From Opitutales bacterium (GTDB lineage: Bacteria; Verrucomicrobiota; Verrucomicrobiia; Opitutales; Oceanipulchritudinaceae), in the NCBI GenBank assembly GCA_020831585.1, contig JAFIGE010000004.1:1-64000 (forward strand): DNA of 64,000 nt. Direction: 5' to 3'. Position numbers and translations under genes: made by a program. Under the pieces are notes generated by a model. That model worked only from the letters and a program-made list of their open reading frames with translations, was not told where the DNA came from and made no database searches. Positions 1 to 7,978 of the stretch are shown here, one piece after another (positions within the stretch are counted from its first letter, which is position 1; every line of letters begins with the position of its first letter).

Positions 1-490
1 ACCGGTTATACCCGATCGAAAACCGCTGCTTCAGCACCTTCACAAACATCGGCAAACTTCCCATCCGCCTGAGCAACAGATCGCGCATGTAAGCCCGCGT
101 CGCCCCGCCCTCCGCCAGCGCCCCCTCCACCATCAAAAGCGTCAGCGGCTGCCCCGGACGCACCTTCCCCCCATACAAAAACCCCGCCCGCCGGATCAGC
201 TCCGCATCCGACAGCTCCCCGACCTCCCCCGGCACCTCCACCAGCAAGTGGAAGTGGTTGTCCAAGATACAATAGGTCAGCAGTTCCACCCCGCAAAAAG
301 CCGCCACCCGTCCAATCAGATCGCGCATTCGCTCCTTCTCCACCGCGCCCAGCAGAAACTCCTGCCCGCACGTGCGGCTCACCACATGGTAAACCGCCGA
401 TCTCCCCGGCCTCGCCAGCACCCGCGGCCGCCGCCGGCCCCTCTTCGGCAAAAGCCCCTTCGCAAATCCCATCGCCACACTATCTTCCAT
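1..490 (-). CDS. REP-associated tyrosine transposase (RAYT), cut by window edge (copy A)
   Basis: The frame is open from an ATG at 490 (MEDSVAMGFAKGLLPK) to base 1 with no stop, so about 163 codons are visible and the 3' end lies outside. The protein has the Y1/HUH transposase HxH motif (HFHLLVEV, about residues 87-94) preceded by LLTYCILDN, and the conserved FSIGYNR segment with the nucleophile-type tyrosine close to the edge. By eye it is about 90% identical at DNA level to the complete copy at 25292-26386, and the similarity continues upstream of the start codon. RAYTs are single-copy housekeeping-type relatives of IS200/IS605 transposases that act on hairpin repeats. It is divergent from the pyrophosphatase gene. 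Confidence 0.85.
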   Translation of the reverse strand, partial: MEDSVAMGFAKGLLPKRGRRRPRVLARPGRSAVYHVVSRTCGQEFLLGAVEKERMRDLIGRVAAFCGVELLTYCILDNHFHLLVEVPGEVGELSDAELIRRAGFLYGGKVRPGQPLTLLMVEGALAEGGATRAYMRDLLLRRMGSLPMFVKVLKQRFSIGYNR

Positions 491-600
491 CCACCCACCC
501 CACCAAACTCCCAGCTCCCGTCAATAATATTTTTCAATTTAGAATATTATTGGAAATGCGGTGGACATATGGAGGAGAGTGGGCAGGATCGGGGGGACTG

Positions 601-2301
601 ATGAATTTGAATAACCCGACTTATGTGATGGGACATCGGAATCCGGATGCGGATGCGATTTGTTCGGCAATTGGGTATGCGGAGTTGAAGCGGGAGCGGG
701 GCCATGCTTCTTGCGTGGCGGCACGGTGCGGGAACTCGAATGCGCGGATTGATGCCATCTTGCGTCGCTTTCATACGCCGTTGCCCCAGTTCCTCGGCGA
801 CGTGACGCCCCGGGTGCGGGATGTGATGGTGCGGGATGTGAAGAAAGTGCACGCGGAGGCGATTTGCGCGGAAGCACTGGAAATGATGGATGCCCACGAT
901 GTGCGGGTGCTGCCGGTGGTGGATGATGGCGACCGGCTCCTGGGGGCGGTGACGATTTTTGCCTTGGGTGACTACTTCATCCCGAAGCCCAAGCAGGAAC
1001 GGCGGCTGCGTCATGTTTTCACGAGTCTGCGGGATATCGTGCGGGCGCTGCACGCCGAGACCGTGGCGCTTTTCGATGAAGACCGGGAGGAGGATCTGTA
1101 TGTGCGTATCGGCGCGATGGATATCCGCTCTTTCGGTCGGGATTATGCAACGAATGCGGACTTGGCCAAATCGAGCGTGATTGTGGTGGGGGACCGCTAC
1201 GATATTCAGCAAAAGTCGATTCAGGCAGGCGTGCGTATGCTCGTTATCACCGGGGGCCTTCCCGTGGAGGATGATGTCGTGGCGATGGCGCGCGAACGGG
1301 GGGTGAGCCTGATCATCAGCGATAATGACTCGGCCACGACTTCGTGGATCATCCGCAGCGCGGGGCGGGTGAGTGCCATGGTGCAGAAGGATGTGCTTCG
1401 CTTCGATCCGGGGGAAAAGCTGGCCCTCGTGCGCAGGCGGATCGCGGCGCGGCGCGATGCCCCGGCCTACATGGTGGTGGATGAAAATGAACGGCTGGTG
1501 GGCATCTTCACCAAGACCGACCTTCTGAAACCGTCGCCAGTGAATCTGATTCTGGTGGATCACAATGAACTGAGCCAGGCGGTGCCGGGTGCCGATCAGG
1601 TGAACATTCTGGAAATCGTTGATCACCATCGCCTGGGCAACCCGCCCACGCAGCAGCCTATCTTTTTTATCAACAGCCCGGTGGGGTCGACTTCGACCAT
1701 CGTGGCCGATCTTTTCCGCAAGGAGGGCCTCCAGCCTTCGCCTTCAACGGCGGGCGTTCTCATGGGGGGCATCATTGCGGACACCCTGAACCTGCGGGGA
1801 CCGACGACCACGTCGACCGATGCCGATTGCCTAGGCTGGCTGGAGGCGATCGCCGGTTGCACGGCAGACGACCTGGCCACGCTGATCTTCTCCTCGGGCT
1901 CGCTCATTTTGAGCAAGAGCGCGGAGGATGTCGTGCGAACGGACCTGAAGGTATATGAAGAGGGCGGCATCCGCTTTGCCGTGTCACAGATTGAAGAGCT
2001 GGGTTTCGACAATTTCTGGACGCATAAGGAATCGCTCGACGAAGCGGTGAGCACGCTGCGTGATCAGGAGAATCTTTATTTCGCGGCCCTTCTCGTTACC
2101 GACATTAACACGCAAAACTCCCTCTTTCTGGTTCGCGGCAACGAGGAGTTCATCTCCCAGGTGACTTACCCGCAAAAGGAGTCGAGCGACGTTTTTGAGC
2201 TGCACGGGATCGTGAGCCGAAAGAAGCAGGTGCTGCCCTTCATCACCACCACCCTGCGGAGCCTCGGCGTGATTGCGCCCAATGGTGGTGCGCCCGCCTG
2301 A
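601..2301 (+). CDS. ppaC: Family II Mn-dependent inorganic pyrophosphatase with CBS and DRTGG domains
   Basis: This enzyme hydrolyses pyrophosphate to two phosphates in the cytoplasm. The N-terminal DHH half has HRNPDAD at residues 12-18. An insert follows with a CBS domain (about 70-125), a DRTGG-like domain (about 190-265) and a second CBS domain (about 268-310). The DHH half then resumes with VDHN (319-322) and DHH (341-343) and ends in a C-terminal lobe with SRKKQ, the substrate-binding motif of the family. The length of 566 residues fits the nucleotide-regulated CBS-PPase class, in which adenine nucleotides bind the CBS pair. The start at 601 was preferred over an in-frame ATG at 550 because family proteins begin just before the HRNPDAD strand and a G-rich ribosome-binding stretch precedes 601. 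It is convergent with recN. Confidence 0.93.
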   Translation: MNLNNPTYVMGHRNPDADAICSAIGYAELKRERGHASCVAARCGNSNARIDAILRRFHTPLPQFLGDVTPRVRDVMVRDVKKVHAEAICAEALEMMDAHDVRVLPVVDDGDRLLGAVTIFALGDYFIPKPKQERRLRHVFTSLRDIVRALHAETVALFDEDREEDLYVRIGAMDIRSFGRDYATNADLAKSSVIVVGDRYDIQQKSIQAGVRMLVITGGLPVEDDVVAMARERGVSLIISDNDSATTSWIIRSAGRVSAMVQKDVLRFDPGEKLALVRRRIAARRDAPAYMVVDENERLVGIFTKTDLLKPSPVNLILVDHNELSQAVPGADQVNILEIVDHHRLGNPPTQQPIFFINSPVGSTSTIVADLFRKEGLQPSPSTAGVLMGGIIADTLNLRGPTTTSTDADCLGWLEAIAGCTADDLATLIFSSGSLILSKSAEDVVRTDLKVYEEGGIRFAVSQIEELGFDNFWTHKESLDEAVSTLRDQENLYFAALLVTDINTQNSLFLVRGNEEFISQVTYPQKESSDVFELHGIVSRKKQVLPFITTTLRSLGVIAPNGGAPA

Positions 2302-2306
2302 CATTC

Positions 2307-2350
2307 GGCCGGGCCTTTCGCGCCGGGTGAAGCGACCAGGGCGCCCGGCC
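2307..2350. terminator. Inverted repeat between convergent genes, candidate bidirectional terminator
   Basis: GGCCGGGC (2307-2314) pairs perfectly with GCCCGGCC (2343-2350) in the 54-base gap between the pyrophosphatase stop and the recN stop. The loop of 28 bases contains further G/C-rich pairing possibilities. There is no clean T-run, so a classical intrinsic terminator is not proven. Confidence 0.45.
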
Positions 2351-2355
2351 TGTTC

Positions 2356-4023
2356 TCAACCCGGTCCGCGCAATAGCTCTTCGGCATGGCGACGGGCATT
2401 GGCGGACGAGCGGTCGCCGAGCATGCGGGCGAGTTCGTCCAGACGCGCGCCCCGGTCTCCATGCACGGGGCCGATCTCGACAAATGTCGCTTTGTCGGTC
2501 TGGGATTTGCGAACAACAAAGTGCGACGCGGCCACCCCGGCGACTTGCGGCAGGTGGGTGACGCAGAAGACCTGATGGGCCTTGCCCAGTTCGGCCAGTT
2601 GCGCGGCCACGGCACCGGCGATTTCGCCGCCGACATTGGCATCGACTTCATCAAAGACGAGCACGGGGGTGGCATCGCTTCCCGCGAGGACAGCCTTGAG
2701 GGCGAGCATCACGCGGGCGAGTTCGCCACTGGAGGCGATCTTGTTGAGGGGCAGAAGGTCCTCGCCGGCATTCGGAGCAAAGCGAAAGGAACAACGGCTG
2801 TGCCCGTGCTCGCGAAGGCCGTCCTCGCGGAGGATTTCAATGGTGAGGCGGGCCTTGCGAAAGCCGAGGTGCACGAGCACGGCGGTCGCCTCCTTGGCCA
2901 GGCGGGACGCGGCATGCACGCGGGCTTCGCGAATTTTCTCGGCTCGGGCGATGAGCTTTTTTTCGAGGGCGGCGGATTCGTTTTCCAGTTTGCGCATGCG
3001 CCCCTCGACATCGCCCTGCCGCTCCAGTCGCTCAGCCAACTGCGCCCGCTTGTCCAGAACGAGCGCCACATCGCCCCCGAAGCGCCGCTTGAGGTTCATC
3101 CAACTTTGCATGCGCGCCTCGATAGTCGCGGCGGCTTCCTCATCAAACTCCACCTCACCGAGCAGCCGTTCATAATCCCCGGCGATATCGGCGGTCTCCA
3201 CGATGAGCGACTCGATGCGGTCGGCGAGGCCGTCGAGGGAAGCGTCGATGCGGGCGAGTTGCCGGGCGGTGAGGAGGAGTTGCCCGAGGCGGGGACCGAC
3301 GCCATCGTCACCATTGAGGCCCTCGACGAGATGACCGGCCTGTTGGGTGAGTTCCTGGGCTCCGGAGAGGCGGGCGAAATCGCGCTCCAACTGCGCCATG
3401 CCCTCGGTGGACACCTCCGCCGCATCGATCATCTCGATTTGTGCCTGGAGGAAGGCGCGCTCGTCGTCGCTCAGTTGCTCGGCGGTGCGCAGGGCCTCGA
3501 TCTCGGCGAGGAGTTTGCGCCATTCGCGATAGCCGGAGCGGTAGGCGTCCATGGCTTCGCCGTGTTCGGTGTAGGCATCGAGGAGGGTGAGTTGCCAGGC
3601 CTCGGAGAAAAGCTTTTGGGGCTCGCCGGGGCCATGGAAGTCGATCCAGCCTTCCCCGATTTCCTGGAGAGCACGGAGGGTGGTGAGGACGCCGTTGATT
3701 TGCACGCGCCCGGCTTTCTCGCGGGGAATGGTGCGGCTGAGGAGGAGGCTGCCCTCTTCGCAGGGGGGCAGATCCAGGGTAGCCAGGCGTTGATTGATAT
3801 CGGTTGTATCGGAAAAATGGATAACGGCTTCCACCTCGCAAGCCGCCGCGCCCCGGCGGATGATGGTCTTTTCCGCGCGCGCCCCCGAGAGCAGACTGAG
3901 CGCTCCGAGGAGGACGCTTTTCCCCGCACCGGTCTCCCCTGTGAGCGCGATGAAACCGGCATCGAACTCAAGTTCGACAGCATCGAGGAGGGCGAGGTTG
4001 GCAATGCGCAAATACTGCAACAT
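2356..4023 (-). CDS. recN: DNA repair protein RecN
   Basis: RecN is an SMC-like ATPase acting in recombinational double-strand break repair. The protein starts MLQYLRIANLALL, with Walker A GETGAGKS at residues 29-36, a long coiled-coil middle part, an ELARVMLALKAVL signature region, Walker B ending VLVFDEVD (about 454-461), and VTHLPQVA, typical of RecN. The length of 555 residues is normal. The start at 4023 was chosen because RecN N-termini begin with MLxxLxIxN; an upstream in-frame ATG at 4092 would overlap the preceding protease gene. It lies 13 bases downstream of the M16 protease stop and is the last gene of a three-gene operon. Confidence 0.96.
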   Translation of the reverse strand: MLQYLRIANLALLDAVELEFDAGFIALTGETGAGKSVLLGALSLLSGARAEKTIIRRGAAACEVEAVIHFSDTTDINQRLATLDLPPCEEGSLLLSRTIPREKAGRVQINGVLTTLRALQEIGEGWIDFHGPGEPQKLFSEAWQLTLLDAYTEHGEAMDAYRSGYREWRKLLAEIEALRTAEQLSDDERAFLQAQIEMIDAAEVSTEGMAQLERDFARLSGAQELTQQAGHLVEGLNGDDGVGPRLGQLLLTARQLARIDASLDGLADRIESLIVETADIAGDYERLLGEVEFDEEAAATIEARMQSWMNLKRRFGGDVALVLDKRAQLAERLERQGDVEGRMRKLENESAALEKKLIARAEKIREARVHAASRLAKEATAVLVHLGFRKARLTIEILREDGLREHGHSRCSFRFAPNAGEDLLPLNKIASSGELARVMLALKAVLAGSDATPVLVFDEVDANVGGEIAGAVAAQLAELGKAHQVFCVTHLPQVAGVAASHFVVRKSQTDKATFVEIGPVHGDRGARLDELARMLGDRSSANARRHAEELLRGPG

Positions 4024-4036
4024 GCCGCCTGTTTTC

Positions 4037-6598
4037 TCAGGGGCCGACGCGCAAGGCAATCCCATCGCTCGCCTGCCACCACTTTTCCACATAGGCCTGC
4101 AAAACGGCGGGGGTGAGGGCGGAAACGCGGTCGTCGAAATCGAGCCAATCGTTCACGGGCAGGCGGTAGAGGGCATTGAGGGAGGCTTGGGCGGCGCGGG
4201 CGCTGATGGATTGGAGGGCCATGCGCTTTTGCACGCGAAGGCGGGCCTGGGCGCGGGTCAGTTCCTCGGGTTTCATGCGGCCATCGCGCAGGCGCTCCAC
4301 CTCGGCACGCAGTTCCTTCAGGAGCCGATCGGCCGTCTCGGGGTGGGTGCCTCCGTAGAGGAAAAACATCCCCTTGTGGATACCCGCCATGCGGTTTGCT
4401 CCAACAAAGTAAGCGAGGCTCTGTTCCTCGCGCACACGCCGGAAGAGATCGCCGGACATGTCGTTGAGCATGACTTGGAGGGCGGTGCCGGTGAGATGCG
4501 AGGGTGAGCGGATGCCGGCGTCGGGAAAGGCGTTAAAGAGAACGGCTTGTTCCTTGGGCACGCGTTCATCGAAGAAGGCTCCGCCCGCCGAAGCGTAAGG
4601 GTGGTCGCCAGCCTCGGAGAAGGCGCCCGTGGAGAGCGGCGTGAGGAGGTTTTCGAGCTGCGCGGCGAGGGCGTCCTCATCGAAATCCCCGCTCACGGCG
4701 AGGACGGTGTTGGCACCGCAAAGAAGTTGGCGATGGTGCCGGCGGAGGTGCTCCGCGGTAAGGGCGCGGAGCATCTCCGGGGTGCCGTCGGGATCGATGG
4801 CAAAGGGGTGATCGCCGAAAAAGTGGCGACGGAGGCACTTCTCGCCCACTTCCACGATTTCATCCATGTCTTCCTCAATCTGGGCAATTTGGGCGGCACG
4901 TTCGCGGGAAAAAGTATCGCCGTCGAAGGCGGGGGCGAAGAGGGCCCCGCCCATGAGATCGATGGCGGTGGGCACGTCGTCGCGCAGGACCTCCAGGCTG
5001 AACCCGAAAGCGTTGTTGCCGGCATATTCGTGGAAGGCACCTCCGATGTTCTCGACCATCTCGGCGACTTCCGCAGCGGTTCGGCCGGCTGTGTCGCGGG
5101 TGAGAAGGGTGGCCAGCAAAGTGGTGAGGCCCCGCTCGGCTGCGGGCTCATAGAGGGCACCCCCGAGAGCGGCGAAGCGGAAGTGAACCTTGGGCAGGCG
5201 CGGATCGCGGTTGAGAAGAATGCGTGCCCCGTTGGAGAGGGTGCGCTCTTCGAAAACAGGCGGAGCGGATAGCGCGGCCGGTTGACGAAAGCCGCGCTTC
5301 GGGGTCTTTTCGCGCGGGAGAAAAGCCACCGCCGTCATTTGGTCGCGGCGGAGGTAATGCCGGGCCAGGCGCGTGAGATCCTTCGGTTCGAGCGCTTCGA
5401 GGTGGCGAAGGTAGCGATTGCGGTAATCCAGATCGCCCACCACGACTTCGGACAACCCAAGGCGGGCAGCCTGCCCGCTGACAGTTTTGCGGGAATTGAT
5501 TTCCCCCACAACGGCCTGGCGGCGGGCTTTTTCCAGTTCGGCGAGGGTCACGCCGTCTTGGCACAATTCGCCGACGGCGTCGTGCACGGCGGTTTCGACG
5601 GCGCCCATCTTGGCCACATCGGCCACGTAGGTCACCCACAGGAGGCCCGACGTTCCGGGATTCCACGCCATGGAGTCGACGTGGTGCACAAGGTTGCGCT
5701 CTTCGCGCAGAGACTTCCAGAGACGGGAGCTGCGACCGCCGCCGAGAATGCCCGCGACCATATCGAGGCCGGGCGCATCCGGATGCGAGAGTGATGGTAT
5801 CCGAAAAGCCAATACGCCGCGCCCGATGGTCACATCGCCACGAATGGTCTCGCGCCGCTCCCCCAACTGGGGGGGCTCGGCGGCGACCGGGGCAGGCGCG
5901 CAAAAACCCGTTGGGCGGGTGGCAAAGCGCTCTTGCATTTGCGCCTCAAGGGTCTCGCGATCCACCGCTCCGGCCACGACCACAACGATGTTATTGGGCG
6001 TGTAACGCTCCCGATAATAAGAGCGCAATTGCTCCGGACTGACGGCTTCAAAAAGCGGGCGGTGCCCGATCACCGGAAGGCGGTAGGGGTGCACACGAAA
6101 GGCGTTGCGAAAGGCGGCGCGGGAGAGTTGGCGGTCCGGATCGTCCAGCCCCATATCGATTTCGCGGAGAATGACGCTGCGCTCGGCGGCGATATCGGCA
6201 TCGCTCAGGGTGGCCTCAAAGGCCATTTCGTAGAGGATATCGAGGGCCTCGGGGGTGTTCTCTGCGGGCAGGTCGATGTGATAGACGGTGCGGTCAAAGG
6301 TGGTGTAGGCGTTGATGTAGCCGCCCATGGCCTGCACCCGCTCAGCGATGACACCGGGGCCATAGGACCCCGTGCCTTTGAAAAGCATGTGTTCGAGATA
6401 GTGGGAGAGGCCCGAGCCGAGGAGCGCGCCTTCGTGGATGCTGCCCGTCTTCACCCAAATTTGCACAGAGGCGAGGCCGCACGAACCGTCTTCGAGATGG
6501 AGCACGGTGAGGCCGTTTTCCAGAGCCCAACGGTTTTGTGGAAGCGGGGGCGGAAGACTGAGGGTGGAAGCGGGGGTGGCGGGGCGGAGGGGGGTCAT
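4037..6598 (-). CDS. M16 family zinc metallopeptidase (processing-peptidase/pitrilysin type), no signal peptide
   Basis: The protein has 853 residues with two M16 lobes. The inverted zinc motif HYLEH is at residues 66-70 and the third ligand Glu is at about 146 (ILREIDM), the canonical spacing of 76. The second half (from about 430, VFEERTLSNGARILLN) repeats the fold without the zinc site, as in fused M16B or PqqL/YmxG-like proteases. No Sec signal is visible, so it is probably cytoplasmic, unlike the second M16 gene at 59115-62012. Its ATG directly abuts the TGA of the upstream TIGR04138 gene (TGAATG), implying translational coupling. Substrate unknown. Confidence 0.9.
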   Translation of the reverse strand: MTPLRPATPASTLSLPPPLPQNRWALENGLTVLHLEDGSCGLASVQIWVKTGSIHEGALLGSGLSHYLEHMLFKGTGSYGPGVIAERVQAMGGYINAYTTFDRTVYHIDLPAENTPEALDILYEMAFEATLSDADIAAERSVILREIDMGLDDPDRQLSRAAFRNAFRVHPYRLPVIGHRPLFEAVSPEQLRSYYRERYTPNNIVVVVAGAVDRETLEAQMQERFATRPTGFCAPAPVAAEPPQLGERRETIRGDVTIGRGVLAFRIPSLSHPDAPGLDMVAGILGGGRSSRLWKSLREERNLVHHVDSMAWNPGTSGLLWVTYVADVAKMGAVETAVHDAVGELCQDGVTLAELEKARRQAVVGEINSRKTVSGQAARLGLSEVVVGDLDYRNRYLRHLEALEPKDLTRLARHYLRRDQMTAVAFLPREKTPKRGFRQPAALSAPPVFEERTLSNGARILLNRDPRLPKVHFRFAALGGALYEPAAERGLTTLLATLLTRDTAGRTAAEVAEMVENIGGAFHEYAGNNAFGFSLEVLRDDVPTAIDLMGGALFAPAFDGDTFSRERAAQIAQIEEDMDEIVEVGEKCLRRHFFGDHPFAIDPDGTPEMLRALTAEHLRRHHRQLLCGANTVLAVSGDFDEDALAAQLENLLTPLSTGAFSEAGDHPYASAGGAFFDERVPKEQAVLFNAFPDAGIRSPSHLTGTALQVMLNDMSGDLFRRVREEQSLAYFVGANRMAGIHKGMFFLYGGTHPETADRLLKELRAEVERLRDGRMKPEELTRAQARLRVQKRMALQSISARAAQASLNALYRLPVNDWLDFDDRVSALTPAVLQAYVEKWWQASDGIALRVGP

Positions 6599-7075
6599 TC
6601 AGGAAAGCGGATCGTCGGTGCCGGGGGTCGGGCTCGGGGTTTTTGAGGTGAGGCGCAGCCCGTCGCGTTGGTTGAAACGGCGGGTCGCCCGAGGGAGGAA
6701 GGGTTTTTGAAAGGCTTCTTGAAAAGAATAAATCTCCATGAAGTCCTCGATGGAGTCGGTTTCGTTTTTTGCGAAGACCTCGTATTCAATCAGGTTGAAG
6801 ACGATGTGGCCGAAGTCGATCGTGGCGCGCAGGCCCCATTCACGCAGAAGGGTGTAGGCCATGGGGCCGTATTGTTCGATAGCGTAGTCGCGGATGCCCA
6901 GGCACAGCTGCCCGCCATCAACGTGACGCGGGACGGCTACTCCCGGCCGCTTGCTCGTCTCGCGGCGGCGGAGAGTGAAGTCGAGACCCTCGCGCACAAA
7001 AAAGTAGGCCCCCGGTTCGTAGCGGGGATCTTCACGGGCAATGAGGCGGACGACTTCGAGGAAATTTTTGGCCAT
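6599..7075 (-). CDS. TIGR04138 / Minf_1886 family protein of unknown function
   Basis: A 158-residue soluble protein. The N-terminal half (LIAREDPRYEPGAYFFVREGLDF, then DGGQLCLGIRDYAIEQYGPMA) and the segment LREWGLRATIDFGHIVFNLIE match my memory of the small uncharacterised family found in Verrucomicrobia and Planctomycetes. A low-complexity C-terminal tail rich in Pro/Ser/Thr follows. No enzymatic motif is visible. It is the first gene of the operon with the M16 protease and recN. The start at 7075 follows a pyrimidine-rich stretch and has no Shine-Dalgarno sequence. Confidence 0.75.
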   Translation of the reverse strand: MAKNFLEVVRLIAREDPRYEPGAYFFVREGLDFTLRRRETSKRPGVAVPRHVDGGQLCLGIRDYAIEQYGPMAYTLLREWGLRATIDFGHIVFNLIEYEVFAKNETDSIEDFMEIYSFQEAFQKPFLPRATRRFNQRDGLRLTSKTPSPTPGTDDPLS

Positions 7076-7231
7076 TTGGAGGGGGGAGGAGGATTTCGCC
7101 TAAAAGACGGTCCTCTAGCATAAACTATACTAATTGAGGAATTGCCCCCGAAAATCAAATCAAAGTAAGCCTCGGGTTTGCGGGGAACCCGATTCGCGGG
7201 CGGCGATTGCGAAGTGTCGGGAATGCGGTAA

Positions 7232-7978
7232 ATGAAGACCGTGGCTATCGATTCCCCGCATCCCACCGGCTCACCGGCCCGTTCCGTTCTGACGATACGC
7301 CGCCTGCGCAAGGCGTATGGCGAACGGGTGATTCTGCGCGACCTCGATCTGGAACTGAAAGCGGCGGAGCGGGTTGCGCTCATGGGGCCCTCCGGTTCGG
7401 GTAAAACGACCCTGCTCAATGTGGTAGGGGGGATTGACGGGGCGGATACGGGCGAGGTGGTCTTTGAGGGCCGCGAACTCACTGGGCTCTCCGACGACGC
7501 GCGGGCAGACTTGCGGCGGCGCGCCATTGGCACGGTGTTCCAGTTTTTCCACCTGCTCCCCACGCTGACGGTTTGGGAAAATGTCGAGCTTCCGCTGCTC
7601 CTCATCCATCAACCGGCGAAGGAGAGGCGGGAACGGGTGCGGTCGCTCCTCGAGGAAACCGGGGTAAACCATCGCGCGGAGGCTCTGCCGGAGGCCTTGA
7701 GCGGGGGAGAGATGCAGCGGGTGGCCATCGCGCGCGCCCTCGCGCCTCAACCGCGCCTGCTTCTTGCGGACGAACCGACGGGCAACCTCGACTCCAAGAC
7801 GGGCGAGCGGATTCTGGATCTTATGGAGGCGGTTTGCGAACGCCATCGAACCGCCTTGCTCATGGTCACGCACAACGCCGCCTCGACGCGCATTTGCCAC
7901 CGCACCCTGCACATGCGCGACGGTCAATTCACCGAGGAGCTTCCGCGCGAGGCGGTCGGGCTGGTTGAGGAATCCTGA
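7232..7978 (+). CDS. ABC transporter ATP-binding protein, LolD/MacB/YbbA type
   Basis: A 248-residue ATPase with Walker A GPSGSGKT (52-59), a Q-loop Gln at 104 (VFQFFHLLP), the signature LSGGEMQRV (156-164), Walker B LLLADE (176-181) followed by PTGNLD, and an H-loop VTHN. The VFQFFHLLPTLTVWENVELP segment is typical of LolD/YbbA-type proteins that drive FtsX-like permeases in envelope lipid or lipoprotein release. It overlaps the permease gene by one base (TGATG), so the two form one transporter. The 156-base gap to the divergent TIGR04138 gene must hold promoters in both directions. Confidence 0.93.
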   Translation: MKTVAIDSPHPTGSPARSVLTIRRLRKAYGERVILRDLDLELKAAERVALMGPSGSGKTTLLNVVGGIDGADTGEVVFEGRELTGLSDDARADLRRRAIGTVFQFFHLLPTLTVWENVELPLLLIHQPAKERRERVRSLLEETGVNHRAEALPEALSGGEMQRVAIARALAPQPRLLLADEPTGNLDSKTGERILDLMEAVCERHRTALLMVTHNAASTRICHRTLHMRDGQFTEELPREAVGLVEES